Below the pieces are notes generated by a model, which did not search any database, had not been told where the DNA came from, and saw nothing but the letters and a program-made list of their open reading frames with translations. Position numbers and translations under genes: made by a program. From Paracoccus subflavus (GTDB lineage Bacteria; Pseudomonadota; Alphaproteobacteria; Rhodobacterales; Rhodobacteraceae), in assembly GCF_004310345.1 (NCBI RefSeq), contig NZ_SISK01000001.1:434001-498000 (forward strand): a stretch of DNA of 64,000 nucleotides, given 5' to 3'. Positions 1-8,224 of the stretch are shown piece after piece; the first letter of the stretch is position 1, and every line of letters starts with the position of its first letter.

Positions 1-1805
1 AGTCCCGTGGTGACGCTTTTCGTGTCGCCCCCCAGCCCCGCGAAATCCTGAGAGAACCGCAGCTTGTAGCTGGTCAGAGGATCAAGCCCGGTGATGCGGG
101 TATCCCATTCGTAGCTGTAGCCCAGGGCCGAGGTGACGCGCTGCCCTTCCTCGGCCTGCAAAAGCTCCGAACTGTCGTCCTCGACCCCGCCCAGGGTTTC
201 CTTGGACAGGCTGTATCGCAACTCCAGCCGGCCGTTCTGCGAGATGGGGAATTCGATGGATGGACGGACCCCCACCGAACGGGTGTCATAGTCGGAATTC
301 AGGCTTTCAGTTTCGTTGTAATAGGTGTTGAAGCCGAACCGCAGGTCGCGACCCAGAAAATAGGGCTCGATAAAGGTCAGGGACGAGGCCTGATCGCCAT
401 CGGCGGTCGAGATCGACAGCCCGACCGTCTGGCCCCGGCCCAGGAAGTTGTTTTCCTGCAACGATGCGTTCAGGCCCACGCCCGAGGCCACGCCATAGGA
501 GGCGCCGAAGGACAGCGAGCCGGTCGGCTGCTCTTCGACGTTCACATCGACGATGACCTGTTCCTGGCTGCTGCCTGGACGGCTTTCGACCTGTGCATCG
601 GCGAAATAGCCAAGGGCGCGGATGCGCTCGGCGGCGTTGCGGATTTCGCGCGGGTTGAAGGGGTCGCCTTCGACCGTGTTGAACTGGCGGCGGATCACCT
701 GGTCCAGCGTGGTCGTGTTGCCCTCGATGTCGATGCGTTCGACAAAGATGCGCGGTCCGCGGGTGATGGCAAAGGTAAGGTCCAGCGTCTGGTTCTGCGG
801 GTTGCGCGTCACGCGCGGTTCGATATTGACGAAATTCAGCCCTTGCTGGATCGCCACTGTTTCCATCCGGCGGATGGTATTGTCGATGGCGGCAGGGTTG
901 TAGACATCGCCCCGGCCTACGCGGTTCTGCGCGGCAAAGGCTGCCGTATCGACGCCCGGAATCTCGGACACGGTGTTGACCTGCGCAAAACGGTAACGCG
1001 GGCCTTCCTGGATGTTGAAGGTGATGTAGAAGGCGTCGCGTTCGCGCGCCAGTTCCGGGGCCACCGCCTGCACCCGAAAATCGGCATAACCCCGCGAGCG
1101 ATAGAAGTCGGTCAGAAGCTGTTCGTCCAGTTGCAGCCGTTCCGGCGCAAAGGTGTCGCGCCGGATGAAGGTACGCAGGATGCCCGCCTGCTTGGTATCC
1201 AGCACATTGCGGAGGCGACGGTCGCTGAAGGCGCGATTGCCGGTGAACCCGATACGCTCGATCTCGGTGACATTGCCCTCGCGAACCTCGAACACCAGAT
1301 CGACGCGGTTGTCGCTGCGGCGGATGATGCGGGGATCGACGCGGGCAGCCAGCCGACCCTGCGCGGCATAGGCCTGGGCGATGTTCTGGGCATCCTGCAA
1401 CGCCTGGCTGGGCTGATAGACCCTGCGCGACTGGCTTCGCACCACCGCGGCCAGTTGTTCGTCGTTGATGCGGCGGTTGCCTTCAAAGCTGATCTGGCTG
1501 ATCGTCGGGTATTCCTGCACCCGGATCACCAGCACGCCGCCCTGGGGGACGATCTCGACCGTTTCGAACAGGCCGGAATTCTGCAGGCGTTGCAGCGCGT
1601 CGTTCAGTTCGCCCGCCGATACATCCTGGCCGCGTGCGATATTGGCATAGGACAGGATCGTCGCCGGCTCGACGCGTTGCGATCCCTCGATCCGGACATC
1701 GTTGAACACAAGCGCGGCCGCCGCGCCCGGCATCACCACCACCGGCGAGGCGATTGCCATGGCCGTCACCAGCGCAGCCGCGCCCTTGCCCAGTTTCCGT
1801 GTCAT
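1..1805 (-). CDS. bamA: Outer membrane protein assembly factor BamA (3' part cut by window edge)
   Basis: BamA is the Omp85 pore that folds beta-barrel proteins into the outer membrane. The frame is open from the ATG at 1805 to base 1, about 601 codons. It begins with a signal peptide (MTRKLGKGAAALVTAMAIAS, then a run ending GAAAALVF), followed by repeated POTRA domains, with segments such as FEGNRRINDEQL, GFTGNRAFSDRRL and IEGNTTTLDQVIRR. The start of the Omp85 barrel is visible (GSLSFGASYGVASGVGLNAS). The C-terminal barrel strands lie outside the window. It is the last visible gene of the frr-uppS-cdsA-dxr-rseP run, about 100 bp after rseP, as in other Rhodobacteraceae. Confidence 0.96.
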   Translation of the reverse strand, partial: MTRKLGKGAAALVTAMAIASPVVVMPGAAAALVFNDVRIEGSQRVEPATILSYANIARGQDVSAGELNDALQRLQNSGLFETVEIVPQGGVLVIRVQEYPTISQISFEGNRRINDEQLAAVVRSQSRRVYQPSQALQDAQNIAQAYAAQGRLAARVDPRIIRRSDNRVDLVFEVREGNVTEIERIGFTGNRAFSDRRLRNVLDTKQAGILRTFIRRDTFAPERLQLDEQLLTDFYRSRGYADFRVQAVAPELARERDAFYITFNIQEGPRYRFAQVNTVSEIPGVDTAAFAAQNRVGRGDVYNPAAIDNTIRRMETVAIQQGLNFVNIEPRVTRNPQNQTLDLTFAITRGPRIFVERIDIEGNTTTLDQVIRRQFNTVEGDPFNPREIRNAAERIRALGYFADAQVESRPGSSQEQVIVDVNVEEQPTGSLSFGASYGVASGVGLNASLQENNFLGRGQTVGLSISTADGDQASSLTFIEPYFLGRDLRFGFNTYYNETESLNSDYDTRSVGVRPSIEFPISQNGRLELRYSLSKETLGGVEDDSSELLQAEEGQRVTSALGYSYEWDTRITGLDPLTSYKLRFSQDFAGLGGDTKSVTTG

Positions 1806-1907
1806 CGCTGCCCCTCTTCGTCAGCCCGCATGGACGCTGCTTGCGGCGTCCTTGTTTGGGTCCAGCTTGTGCATCAATCGACCGGTCCTGTCAAAACGCA
1901 TCGCGCC

Positions 1908-3239
1908 TCAGGGGCACAAAAGATCGTTCGTCAGGCCGAAAATCATCAGCGACAGGACAGCAGCCATCCCGAACGCCGTCAGCAGGCTGAGGATGCGGTC
2001 GGGCGGCGGGCGGCCGGTGACCGCCTCATAGGCGTAAAACATCAGGTGCCCGCCATCCAGGACCGGGATGGGCAGCAGGTTCAGGAACCCGATGGCTGCC
2101 GACAGCACGGCGATCCACCACAGGAAATTGCCGCCCCCCGCGCTGGCCGCCTGCCCTGTGCTTTCGGCGATGCTGATCGCGCCGCCCAGGTTGCAACTGT
2201 CGATCTGTCCGGAAATCATCGCCCACATGCCCGTCAGCGACGACGAGATGATGCCCCAGGTCTGCGCGATTCCCAGCCCCAGCGATTCCAGCGGTCCGAC
2301 GCTGCGGGTCGCGGGCTCGAAAAAGCTGGCGCCCCCCGTGACCCCGATCAGCCAGCGGCGTTCGAAACCGCCCCCTTGGGCCGGCAGATCCTGCATCTTG
2401 GGCGTCAGCGCCACGTCGATCACGCCCTCGCCCGGTCGCCAGATGCGCAAGGACAGGGCCCTGCCCTCGGCCTCCTCGACGGCCTGACGCATCTGCGCGA
2501 AACGGGTGATCGGCTGGCCGTCGATGGCCAGAACCACGTCATTCGCGCGCAACCCCGCCTCGGCCGCGGCGCTGCGGGGGGCTATGCCGCTGATCCGGGC
2601 GGGCAGCGGGTCGGGGCCACGGACCGTCATCTGGGCCCCGTCGCGCAGGACATCCCAGGTCTGATGGTCTGCCTGCGGCAAGGTCTCGGCGATCCGGCCG
2701 ATATCGCGCCAGGTTTCGACCGGCTGGCCGCCAAGCGCCAGGATCACGTCGCCCGGCTGCAATTCGTTCACGACGCCCGGCGGCGAGGCGGCGATGGCGC
2801 CCACGCGCGGCTCGTCGGTCGGCAGGCCCTGGAACAGCGCGAAACCGCCAAAGATCAGGATCGACAGGACGAAGTTGAAGACCGGCCCCGCAAGAAGGGT
2901 GGCGAACCGCGCCCATAGCGGTGCCCCGGTCAGGGTCTGGCGCCGCAGCGTCGAATCGACGGCCCGCCCCTTGCCCGCGCTGGCGGCATTGTCGTCGCCC
3001 AAAAACCGCACATAGCCGCCCAAGGGAATCGCCGCCAACTGCCAGATCGTCCCGTTGCGGTCGCGGCGAGCCAGCAACCGGGGTCCGAAACCGACCGAGA
3101 ACACCTCGGCCCGGATGCCCGACAGCCTGCCGACATAATAATGGCCGAATTCGTGGACCGTCACGATCACCGCCAGCGCAACGAAAAACGCGGCCAGCGT
3201 CCATAGGGTGCCGCCGAATTGCGGAAGAAGGTCGGTCAT
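1908..3239 (-). CDS. rseP: RIP metalloprotease RseP (site-2 protease)
   Basis: Intramembrane zinc protease of the M50 family, normally cutting anti-sigma factors and leftover signal peptides in the inner membrane. It has 443 residues, the usual length. The zinc motif HEFGH is at residues 29-33 inside the first membrane helix (VIVTVHEFGHYYVGRLSG). Two PDZ-like stretches follow (GVVNELQPGDVILALGGQPV and AAEAGLRANDVVLAIDGQPI). The C-terminal membrane helix carries NLLPIPVLDGGHL, the NxxPxPxLDG motif that supplies the third ligand. Its ATG overlaps the dxr stop as ATGA, so the two are translationally coupled. Confidence 0.95.
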   Translation of the reverse strand: MTDLLPQFGGTLWTLAAFFVALAVIVTVHEFGHYYVGRLSGIRAEVFSVGFGPRLLARRDRNGTIWQLAAIPLGGYVRFLGDDNAASAGKGRAVDSTLRRQTLTGAPLWARFATLLAGPVFNFVLSILIFGGFALFQGLPTDEPRVGAIAASPPGVVNELQPGDVILALGGQPVETWRDIGRIAETLPQADHQTWDVLRDGAQMTVRGPDPLPARISGIAPRSAAAEAGLRANDVVLAIDGQPITRFAQMRQAVEEAEGRALSLRIWRPGEGVIDVALTPKMQDLPAQGGGFERRWLIGVTGGASFFEPATRSVGPLESLGLGIAQTWGIISSSLTGMWAMISGQIDSCNLGGAISIAESTGQAASAGGGNFLWWIAVLSAAIGFLNLLPIPVLDGGHLMFYAYEAVTGRPPPDRILSLLTAFGMAAVLSLMIFGLTNDLLCP

Positions 3240-4393
3240 GCGGCGGCTTTCCTACGTGCTTGGCCGTCCCAGTGCAGGACGGTTTCCAGATCGGCGGGAT
3301 CATCGCCGAAACCGGACTGCGCCGACAGGGCCTCCAGGGTCATTTCCACGCGAGGCGCCATGTCCGTGAACCCGATGCGCTGGGCGATGAAATCGTCAAG
3401 CGCCTGTTCCTTGGCCGCGTTGAAGACCGCGCCGGCCATGCCGCCCGCCGCCATGACCCCGCGCGCAAGACGCAGGGCAGGCCAGCGACCCTCGTCGGGC
3501 GCGCGAAAGGTCAGGCTTCCGATGGCGGCAAGGTCCAGCGGCGCGACCGGCAGCGGTGCGCGATGGGGCCAGTTCAAGGCAAAGCCAATGGCATGGCGCA
3601 TGTCCGGCGCCCCCATATGGGCGATGGTGCCGCCATCGACATGGCTGACCATGGCGTGAACAATGGATTCGGGATGGACCAGAACCCGGATCTGGTCGGC
3701 GCGGAGGCCAAAGAGCTCCTTTGCCTCGATCACCTCCATGGCCTTGTTGAACATGCTGGCGCTGTCGATGGTGATGCGCTGGCCCATGGCCCAGTTGGGA
3801 TGGGTCGATGCCTCGGCCACTGTCGCCGTTGCCAGACGATCCAGCGGCCAGTCGCGGAACGCACCGCCGGATGCGGTAATGGTCACATCCTTGACATTTT
3901 CGATATTTTCCTGTCCAAGAGCCTGAAAAACAGCGGAATGTTCTGAATCGACAGGCAGAACGGTTGCGCGGCTGCAATGGGCCGCCTGCCTGATCAAAGG
4001 TCCGGCGCAGACCAGTGATTCTTTGTTGGCAAGCGCCAGGATGCCGCCCTGCGACAGGGCGGCCAGGCCCGGTTCCAGCCCTGCCGCCCCGACGATCGCC
4101 GACAGCACCCAGTCGGCCGGACGTTGCGCGGCCTCGACCAGGGCGCGCGTCCCGGCGGCGGCCTCGATTCCGCTGCCGGTCAGGGCGGTTGTCAGATCCT
4201 CCAGCAGGTCCGGATAGGCTGTCACGGCAATCTCGGCGCGCAGTTCGCGTGCCGTCTGCGCCAAAAGCGAAATGTTGCGCCCGCCTGTCAGGGCGACGAC
4301 GCGATACGCTTCGGCCCCGCCCGCGCGTCGGATCAGATCGACCCCGTTCCCTCCGATCGAGCCCGTCGCCCCCAGGATGGAAATCCGCCGCAT
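3236..4393 (-). CDS. dxr: 1-deoxy-D-xylulose 5-phosphate reductoisomerase
   Basis: Catalyses the NADPH-dependent step from DXP to MEP, the first committed step of the non-mevalonate isoprenoid pathway, in the cytoplasm. It has 385 residues, full length for the family. The N-terminal nucleotide-binding motif is ISILGATGSIGGNGVDLI. The substrate and metal region carries PVDSEHSAVFQAL and TITASGGAFRDWPL, with NWAMGQRITIDSASMFNKA further on. Three bases separate it from cdsA upstream, and it overlaps rseP by 4 bp. Its position next to uppS links isoprenoid precursor supply with undecaprenyl carrier synthesis. Confidence 0.96.
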   Translation of the reverse strand: MRRISILGATGSIGGNGVDLIRRAGGAEAYRVVALTGGRNISLLAQTARELRAEIAVTAYPDLLEDLTTALTGSGIEAAAGTRALVEAAQRPADWVLSAIVGAAGLEPGLAALSQGGILALANKESLVCAGPLIRQAAHCSRATVLPVDSEHSAVFQALGQENIENVKDVTITASGGAFRDWPLDRLATATVAEASTHPNWAMGQRITIDSASMFNKAMEVIEAKELFGLRADQIRVLVHPESIVHAMVSHVDGGTIAHMGAPDMRHAIGFALNWPHRAPLPVAPLDLAAIGSLTFRAPDEGRWPALRLARGVMAAGGMAGAVFNAAKEQALDDFIAQRIGFTDMAPRVEMTLEALSAQSGFGDDPADLETVLHWDGQARRKAAA

Positions 4394-4396
4394 CCC

Positions 4397-5242
4397 TCAG
4401 GTTACCACCGGCAGGGTGGTGAGCAGTCCGATCAGCATGGTCGCCAGGACCGCCCCCGTCACGGCATCGAAACGGTCCATGAAGCCGCCATGGCCGGGGA
4501 TCAGGTTCGAACTGTCCTTGACCCCTGCCCGGCGCTTGAGCCAGCTTTCCGCGATATCGCCCATCTGCCCGGCCAGGCAGACCAGCGGCGACACCCAGAT
4601 CAACGACGGATCGCCGCGCCCCGCCATCCACAGGATCAGCCCCAGCAGGATCGCCCCGGCCCAGCCCGCCACGGTTCCGGACCAGGTCTTTTTCGGGCTG
4701 AGCGAGGGCCAGAACTTCGGCCCCCCGATCATGCGACCGAAGAAATAGCCCGCCGTGTCGGAAACGATCACGATCCCCATCAGCCACAGCACGAAGTTCA
4801 GGCCGTAAGCCTCTCGGAACCCGACAAGCCCATAGGCGACCAGCATGATCGCAAGCCCGAAGATCGCATAGGTCCAGCGGTCGCGGGTGGCGGCGCCGGG
4901 GATGCCGGCGACAAGGGGAAACAGCAGGGCCAGGATTGCCAGCGGATGATCGAACAACTGCGCGATCATCTGCGACATGAACGCGATGACCGCCAGCGCG
5001 ACCGGCCGCCAGGCACCGAAGATGCCCGGATGCAGGCGGGGATTTCGCCAGCCGGTCATCGCGGCAAGTTCCCAAAAGGTGATGGCCGAGATCGCCGCCA
5101 TCGCCACTTGCAGCCACAGACCCGTAGCCACCGCCAGCATGACGCCAATGCCCAGAAGCACCAGGGTCGAGGCGACGCGCCGCGACAGATCGGCCCATTT
5201 GCCCGCAGGCCGGCCTGTCGTTGTGTCGCGCTGCGGCTTCAT
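4397..5242 (-). CDS. cdsA: Phosphatidate cytidylyltransferase
   Basis: Makes CDP-diacylglycerol from phosphatidate and CTP at the inner membrane, feeding phospholipid synthesis. It has 281 residues from the ATG at 5242, with several hydrophobic helices. The family signature lies near the C-terminus: SDTAGYFFGRMIGG, then SPKKTWSGTVAGW and the end of the motif at GHGGFMDRFDAV. An in-frame start exists 26 codons upstream, but that extension lies inside uppS and is Arg/Pro-rich. The ATG at 5242 overlaps the uppS stop as ATGA, which decides the start. Confidence 0.94.
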   Translation of the reverse strand: MKPQRDTTTGRPAGKWADLSRRVASTLVLLGIGVMLAVATGLWLQVAMAAISAITFWELAAMTGWRNPRLHPGIFGAWRPVALAVIAFMSQMIAQLFDHPLAILALLFPLVAGIPGAATRDRWTYAIFGLAIMLVAYGLVGFREAYGLNFVLWLMGIVIVSDTAGYFFGRMIGGPKFWPSLSPKKTWSGTVAGWAGAILLGLILWMAGRGDPSLIWVSPLVCLAGQMGDIAESWLKRRAGVKDSSNLIPGHGGFMDRFDAVTGAVLATMLIGLLTTLPVVT

Positions 5243-5973
5243 GCGCCCCCGAAACGGCGCTCGCGCAGGCCGAACCGGTCCAGGATCTGCGCAAGATGAT
5301 CGGGCGTGAAATCTGGCCACAGGGTCGGCGTGAATTCGTATTCGGCATAGGCCGCCTGCCAGGGCAGGAAATTCGACGTGCGCGTCTCGCCAGAGGTCCG
5401 AATCACAAGGTCCGGGTCGGGATGGCCGGCCGTATCCAGACAGGCGGCCAGATCGGCCTCGGTCGGGCGCTCGACCTCGCCGCGGGCGATCTGTTGCGCC
5501 AGCCGGGTCGCCGCACGGGTCAGTTCGTCGCGCCCGCCGTAATTGATGGCAACGGTCAGGTTCAACCGCGCATTGCAGGCCGTCCGCGCCTCGATCGAGG
5601 ACATCAGCCCCTGCAGCTTGTCGTCCAGGCGGTCGCGCCCGCCGATAAAGCGCAGCCGCACGCCCTCGGCGGCCATGCCTTCGGCCTCGTGCTGGATATA
5701 ACGGCGAAAGATCTTCATCAGACCCAGAACTTCCTCGGTCGTGCGCTTCCAGTTCTCGGTCGAGAAGGCATAGATCGTCAGCCAGTTGACTCCCAGGTCG
5801 GGACAGGCTCGGACGATCTGCTTGACGCGCTCGGCCCCCCGGCGGTGTCCCACCAGGCGCGGCCAGCCGCGATTGGCGGCCCAGCGGCCATTGCCGTCCA
5901 TGATGATCGCGACATGCCGGGGCCGCTGATCGACCCCGCCGGATGTCAACAGCGGTGCGGTTTCAGCGGCCAT
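5239..5973 (-). CDS. uppS: Isoprenyl transferase (undecaprenyl diphosphate synthase)
   Basis: Cis-prenyltransferase that builds the C55 lipid carrier for peptidoglycan and surface glycans from FPP and IPP. It has 244 residues. The hallmark IIMDGNGRWAANRGWPRLVG is at residues 26-45, including the catalytic Asp. The C-terminal RTSGETRTSNFLPWQAAYAE is the second conserved block. A ribosome site (GAGG) precedes the ATG. Nine bases separate it from frr upstream, and it is coupled to cdsA downstream. Confidence 0.95.
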   Translation of the reverse strand: MAAETAPLLTSGGVDQRPRHVAIIMDGNGRWAANRGWPRLVGHRRGAERVKQIVRACPDLGVNWLTIYAFSTENWKRTTEEVLGLMKIFRRYIQHEAEGMAAEGVRLRFIGGRDRLDDKLQGLMSSIEARTACNARLNLTVAINYGGRDELTRAATRLAQQIARGEVERPTEADLAACLDTAGHPDPDLVIRTSGETRTSNFLPWQAAYAEYEFTPTLWPDFTPDHLAQILDRFGLRERRFGGA

Positions 5974-5982
5974 GGTCGTCCC

Positions 5983-6546
5983 TCAGACCTGCATGATTTC
6001 AGCTTGCTTGCCCTCAAGGGCCTGATCGACGGCGCCGATCATCCGGTCCGTCAGATCCTGGACGGCGGATTCCCAGAATTTCTGGTCGTCCTCGGGCATG
6101 CCGCTGGCCTTGCCCTTCCGGATCTGGTCCATGCCGTCACGGCGGACGTTTCGGATCGCCACGCGGGCACTTTCGGCATATTGGGCGGCCACCTTGGTCA
6201 ATTCCCGGCGGCGTTCCTCGTTCAGTTCGGGGATTGGCAGCATGATAATGGTGCCATTCGTCTGCGGGTTGATTCCCAGGCCGGATTCGCGGATCGCCTT
6301 TTCGACCTTTCCGACCATGCCCTTGTCCCAGACATTGATCGTGACCATGCGCGGTTCGGGCACGTTGACGGTGCCCAACTGGTTGATCGGGGTCATCTGC
6401 CCATAGGCCTCGACCTGGACCGGCTCGACCATCGAGGCCGAGGCCCGCCCGGTCCGCAGCGACGCGAATTCGTGGCGCAGGCTTTCCATCGCGCCCTTCA
6501 TCCGCCGCTCCAGATCGTCGATGTCGATTTCGATGTCCTCTGCCAT
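5983..6546 (-). CDS. frr: Ribosome recycling factor
   Basis: Splits the post-termination ribosome together with EF-G. It has 187 residues from the ATG at 6546 ([16 protein letters not shown]), the normal RRF length; the longer open frame upstream is not family-like. Conserved stretches include [36 protein letters not shown] and [20 protein letters not shown]. It is the first gene of the envelope operon here. pyrH, which commonly precedes frr, is not next to it; a divergent small lipoprotein gene follows instead. Confidence 0.96.
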   Translation of the reverse strand: MAEDIEIDIDDLERRMKGAMESLRHEFASLRTGRASASMVEPVQVEAYGQMTPINQLGTVNVPEPRMVTINVWDKGMVGKVEKAIRESGLGINPQTNGTIIMLPIPELNEERRRELTKVAAQYAESARVAIRNVRRDGMDQIRKGKASGMPEDDQKFWESAVQDLTDRMIGAVDQALEGKQAEIMQV

Positions 6547-6837
6547 GAAGAAAACTGCCTTTCGTAATTTTGTCCGCTTGTAGCCCCAATGCCGTGGCTT
6601 GGCAAAGCCTTTGCCCCCGAAGGCGGCAGGCATTTGCCGTCTGTTTCCACGGCTTTCGCACAAGATCGTGAATGATGCAGGCCCGCCACATGGCCGCGCG
6701 CTTTTCCGCCCGCCATGCCGGGCGGTCTGTCTGGCCGGTCGCGCCGCGGCTAACATGGCGCGGGGCGGTGCATCAAGACATCCCCCGAAACCCGAGCAGA
6801 CGGGCGCAAGCGCGTCCGCGTTACAGGAGCATATCTC
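6547..6837. other. Intergenic region between divergent frr and a small lipoprotein gene
   Basis: About 290 bp without a convincing gene. It must hold the promoters for the frr operon (minus) and the small lipoprotein (plus). A perfect 7-bp inverted repeat with a 6-base loop (CCGCCCG/CGGGCGG, 6706-6725) lies in the middle, but no T-run follows on either strand, so it is not a clear terminator. No -35/-10 pair could be placed with confidence. Confidence 0.5.
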
Positions 6838-6981
6838 ATGTCGAAGAAACTTGTTCTCGGCCTTGTGCTGGTGTCGGCCTTTGCTGCGTGCCAGCGTCAG
6901 GCGCCCGAGCCCGAGGTTTACGTGCCCGCCCCGGCCCCGATCACGACCGAGCCGGTCTATCAGGGCAAATACGGTTCCTGA
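6838..6981 (+). CDS. Small putative lipoprotein (47 aa)
   Basis: A 47-residue protein starting [20 protein letters not shown]. The N-terminus has two lysines, a hydrophobic core and a lipobox-like FAAC with Cys17, so it is probably a lipid-anchored peptide. The rest is Pro-rich ([20 protein letters not shown]) and looks unstructured. An ACAGGAG ribosome site precedes the ATG. Entericidin-like and other small envelope lipoproteins have this design, but no specific family is recognised. It is divergent from frr. Confidence 0.72.
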   Translation: MSKKLVLGLVLVSAFAACQRQAPEPEVYVPAPAPITTEPVYQGKYGS

Positions 6982-7055
6982 ATCCGGGCGGCGCCGCGCG
7001 GGCGGTCCGGCTGCCCGCGTTCCTCCGCCATGTCCGATCCGCCGCAGGAATTGTC

Positions 7056-7463
7056 ATGCTCAAGCACCGAGGTTTTCCGGGACGCCTGCCGGGCACCGAT
7101 TTTCAGTTCGTCATCCGCCGCGAAAACCGCAAGAAAGGCGCCACTCCGATCACCCGCCGCGAACGGTTCCGGGACCGCAGACCCGCGGACCGGCGCGCCG
7201 ATGCAGGCTTTCTGGCCGCCCTGATAGACCATTTCGGCGAAGAACCCTTTGTCCGCGGCAATCTGGACGCTGGCCGCCTGGGCTGGCTGATCGGCCGCGA
7301 GGTCAAGCCCGTGGGCGACTTCGATCCCGCCGACTATGACCAGTTGCTTCGGGTGGACATGGCGGCGGCGCAGGAATCGTTTCCCGAACTTTTTGCCCCG
7401 GACGAGCGGCCCGACTTCGGCTGGAACGACGAGCCCTGGGATGACGATCCCGATCGGGATTGA
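7056..7463 (+). CDS. Hypothetical protein, 135 aa, acidic C-terminus
   Basis: Start ATG at 7056 is supported by an AGGA site six bases upstream. The N-terminal third is very basic (RRENRKKGATPITRRERFRD), the middle looks globular (FLAALIDHFGEEPFVRGNLD, GRLGWLIGREVKPVGDFDPA), and the last 25 residues are strongly acidic with tryptophans (GWNDEPWDDDPDRD). There is no signal peptide or membrane segment. I do not recognise a family. The charge asymmetry suggests a nucleic-acid or protein-binding role, but that is a guess. Confidence 0.6.
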   Translation: MLKHRGFPGRLPGTDFQFVIRRENRKKGATPITRRERFRDRRPADRRADAGFLAALIDHFGEEPFVRGNLDAGRLGWLIGREVKPVGDFDPADYDQLLRVDMAAAQESFPELFAPDERPDFGWNDEPWDDDPDRD

Positions 7464-7589
7464 TGCGCGGCTTGCTGCCACTCGAATCGTCATCACCGCG
7501 TCGTCAGTTTGACCTGCACCCAGGCTATGTCATAAAGATCCACGAACGTTCACTGGCCCGATGCGGCCCATAAGATCAGGTAAGACTAA

Positions 7590-7832
7590 ATGACCACTTC
7601 GCAGTTCACCCGCGCCGCTGCCGGCGTCTTTGTTCTTCTGGGGCTCGCCGCGTGCGAGCAGGGCTATGGGATGGGCGGGGTTGCGCCCGACGCACAGCGC
7701 GCCGCCGGCGGCGCGGTGGCCGGCGCGGTGATCGCCAAGGCTCTGGACGAGGATATCGCGACGGGCGCGGCCATCGGTGCCGTGGGCGGCGCGCTGTGCG
7801 ACGATGCGGGCGTCTGCCAGCGCCGCTACTGA
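7590..7832 (+). CDS. Glycine-zipper lipoprotein (80 aa)
   Basis: N-terminal signal with lipobox: FVLLGLAACEQG, Cys22 being the likely lipidated residue. After it comes a Gly/Ala-rich glycine-zipper segment (AAGGAVAGAVIAKALDEDIA, TGAAIGAVGGALC) that probably inserts in or packs against a membrane. It ends with a two-cysteine tail, CDDAGVCQRRY. It is a paralogue of the next gene (7910-8122), sharing the zipper and the GALCxDAxxC ending. Function is unknown; small glycine-zipper lipoproteins are usually outer-membrane or stress-related. Confidence 0.75.
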   Translation: MTTSQFTRAAAGVFVLLGLAACEQGYGMGGVAPDAQRAAGGAVAGAVIAKALDEDIATGAAIGAVGGALCDDAGVCQRRY

Positions 7833-7859
7833 TCCGGTCCTTTCCGTCCAAGAAAAGCC

Positions 7860-7893
7860 TGGCCGGATTGCAAGGTTGATCCGGCCAATCAAC
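7860..7893 (+). promoter_or_regulatory. Two overlapping, mutually exclusive hairpins before a lipoprotein gene
   Basis: TGGCCGGAT (7860-7868) pairs perfectly with ATCCGGCCA (7879-7887). A second perfect repeat, GTTGAT (7875-7880) with ATCAAC (7888-7893), shares bases with the right arm of the first, so only one can form at a time. The element sits 17 bases before the ATG at 7910 and just before its AGG ribosome site. It could be an mRNA stability or translation-control structure. Function is inferred from pairing only. Confidence 0.4.
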
Positions 7894-7909
7894 TGACAGG
7901 AATATCCCA

Positions 7910-8122
7910 ATGACCAAGTTTCTTGCCATCGCCGCCCTGGTTGGCACCACCGCCATCGCGGGCTGCACCCAGGGGATCAACCCGACCGACACCGACCGTG
8001 CGCTGATCGGCGCCGGCGTTGGCGCCACCATTGCCAGCGTGAGCGGCGAGAACGTCGTGAAAGGCGCGGCCATCGGCGGCGCGGCAGGCGCGCTGTGCAA
8101 CGACGCACGGCTCTGCGAGTGA
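7910..8122 (+). CDS. Glycine-zipper lipoprotein (70 aa), paralogue of the upstream gene
   Basis: Starts MTKFLAIAALVGTTAIAGCT: signal peptide with lipobox IAGC, Cys19 likely lipidated. A glycine-zipper stretch follows (ALIGAGVGATIASVSGENVV, KGAAIGGAAGALC) and it ends CNDARLCE, the same two-Cys tail spacing as the preceding protein. A CAGGAAT ribosome site precedes the ATG. A strong rho-independent terminator follows 44 bases after the stop. The pair looks like a tandem duplication. Confidence 0.76.
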   Translation: MTKFLAIAALVGTTAIAGCTQGINPTDTDRALIGAGVGATIASVSGENVVKGAAIGGAAGALCNDARLCE

Positions 8123-8166
8123 TCCGCTGAGAGGCGGGATGCCTTGCAGACCGCCAGGGCTTTCAG

Positions 8167-8201
8167 GCCGTCCGGGGACATGCGCCTCCGGACGGCTTTT
8201 T
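8167..8201 (+). terminator. Rho-independent terminator after lipoprotein pair
   Basis: Perfect stem CCGTCCGG (8168-8175) with CCGGACGG (8188-8195), extended by a G-C pair, followed by TTTTT at 8197-8201. It closes the small lipoprotein unit and lies only 24 bases before the next start codon. Confidence 0.82.
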
Positions 8202-8224
8202 CATGGGCCTGACGGAACCGGAAC

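Noticed and set aside
843..2918. A 691-codon plus-strand frame opposite bamA and rseP
   Set aside because: Both minus-strand genes are certain; the frame crosses their boundary and has antisense composition.
6706..6725. CCGCCCG/CGGGCGG hairpin as a terminator
   Set aside because: It lies between divergent genes and has no T-run on either strand.
7876..7892. FNR-like site TTGAT...ATCAA before the second lipoprotein gene
   Set aside because: The spacer is 7 bases; FNR-type boxes need 4. It is better explained as part of the hairpin pair.
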